Part shown: piece after piece, positions 62,954 to 64,000 of the stretch
Position numbering within the stretch: the first letter of the stretch is position 1
Layout: every line of letters begins with the position of its first letter
NCBI GenBank assembly: GCA_040414675.1
Contig: JBEDUN010000031.1
Location: 86,237-150,236 of the forward strand
From: JARBAU01 sp040414675
GTDB taxonomy: Archaea; Thermoproteota; Nitrososphaeria; Nitrososphaerales; Nitrososphaeraceae
Reading direction: 5' to 3'
DNA length: 64,000 nucleotides
Notes under the pieces: generated by a model
What the model was told of the DNA's origin: nothing
The model's input: the letters and a program-made list of their open reading frames with translations, nothing else
Databases searched by the model: none
Position numbers and translations under genes: made by a program

Positions 62954-64000
<1,047 letters not shown>

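Overview
The window is archaeal and comes from the Thaumarchaeota (Nitrososphaeria). The evidence is an archaeal 16S rRNA gene at the right edge, TFB, aEF1B, ABCE1, CDC48, L31e, L39e, UPF0147, translin, an archaeal S13-S4 pair and three geranylgeranyl-reductase-type flavoproteins for isoprenoid lipids. AT-rich codon use, an unlinked 5S rRNA gene and many small secreted PsbP-like, FxLYD and cupredoxin proteins fit Nitrososphaerales, perhaps Nitrosocosmicus-like. That placement is inference: no amo, nir or hcp/hbd genes are visible, so ammonia oxidation is not shown here.

Layout. 1-5.1 kb: end of a geranylgeranyl reductase, a GltD-type flavoprotein, a DUF192 protein and a secreted protein. 5.2-14.8 kb: a minus-strand surface-glycan island with a methyltransferase, a GT2 enzyme, three GT4-like enzymes, a polytopic GT-C-like membrane protein, an asparagine-synthetase domain without its glutaminase half, and an isocitrate-lyase-superfamily enzyme. 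15.1-18.1 kb: an accessory patch with a decayed DDE transposase (SWIM finger plus zinc ribbon), a divergent 46-aa ribbon-helix-helix gene, a frameshifted zinc-ribbon/glycine-zipper gene and a PadR regulator. 18.6-30.9 kb: informational and housekeeping genes (prs, RNase Z, TFB, two lipid-type reductases, aEF1B, CDC48, heme O synthase, translin).

31-35 kb: glmS divergent from an HTH regulator, then S13-S4. 35.3-40.9 kb: two consecutive AAA+ ATPase/VWA pairs. 40.9-44.1 kb: a tight non-oxidative pentose phosphate operon in which the transketolase N-terminal half is fused to ribulose-phosphate 3-epimerase, followed by the transketolase C-terminal half and transaldolase. With prs this supplies ribose 5-phosphate and PRPP without an oxidative branch. 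44.4-62.5 kb: aminopeptidase, 5S rRNA, ABCE1-Trm5, SufS-SufU, aspS, a JAMM protease, a membrane cupredoxin, L39e-L31e, an MtaB-type methylthiotransferase and a HemL-like aminotransferase. From about 62.95 kb the 16S rRNA gene runs off the right edge.

The most unusual signals are: three consecutive inverted repeats in the prs leader, the last covering the start codon; the transketolase-epimerase fusion; the doubled AAA+/VWA module; and a repeated TGTACCG motif between glmS and a regulator with an S-layer-like C-terminal domain. No tRNA gene or CRISPR array was recognised.
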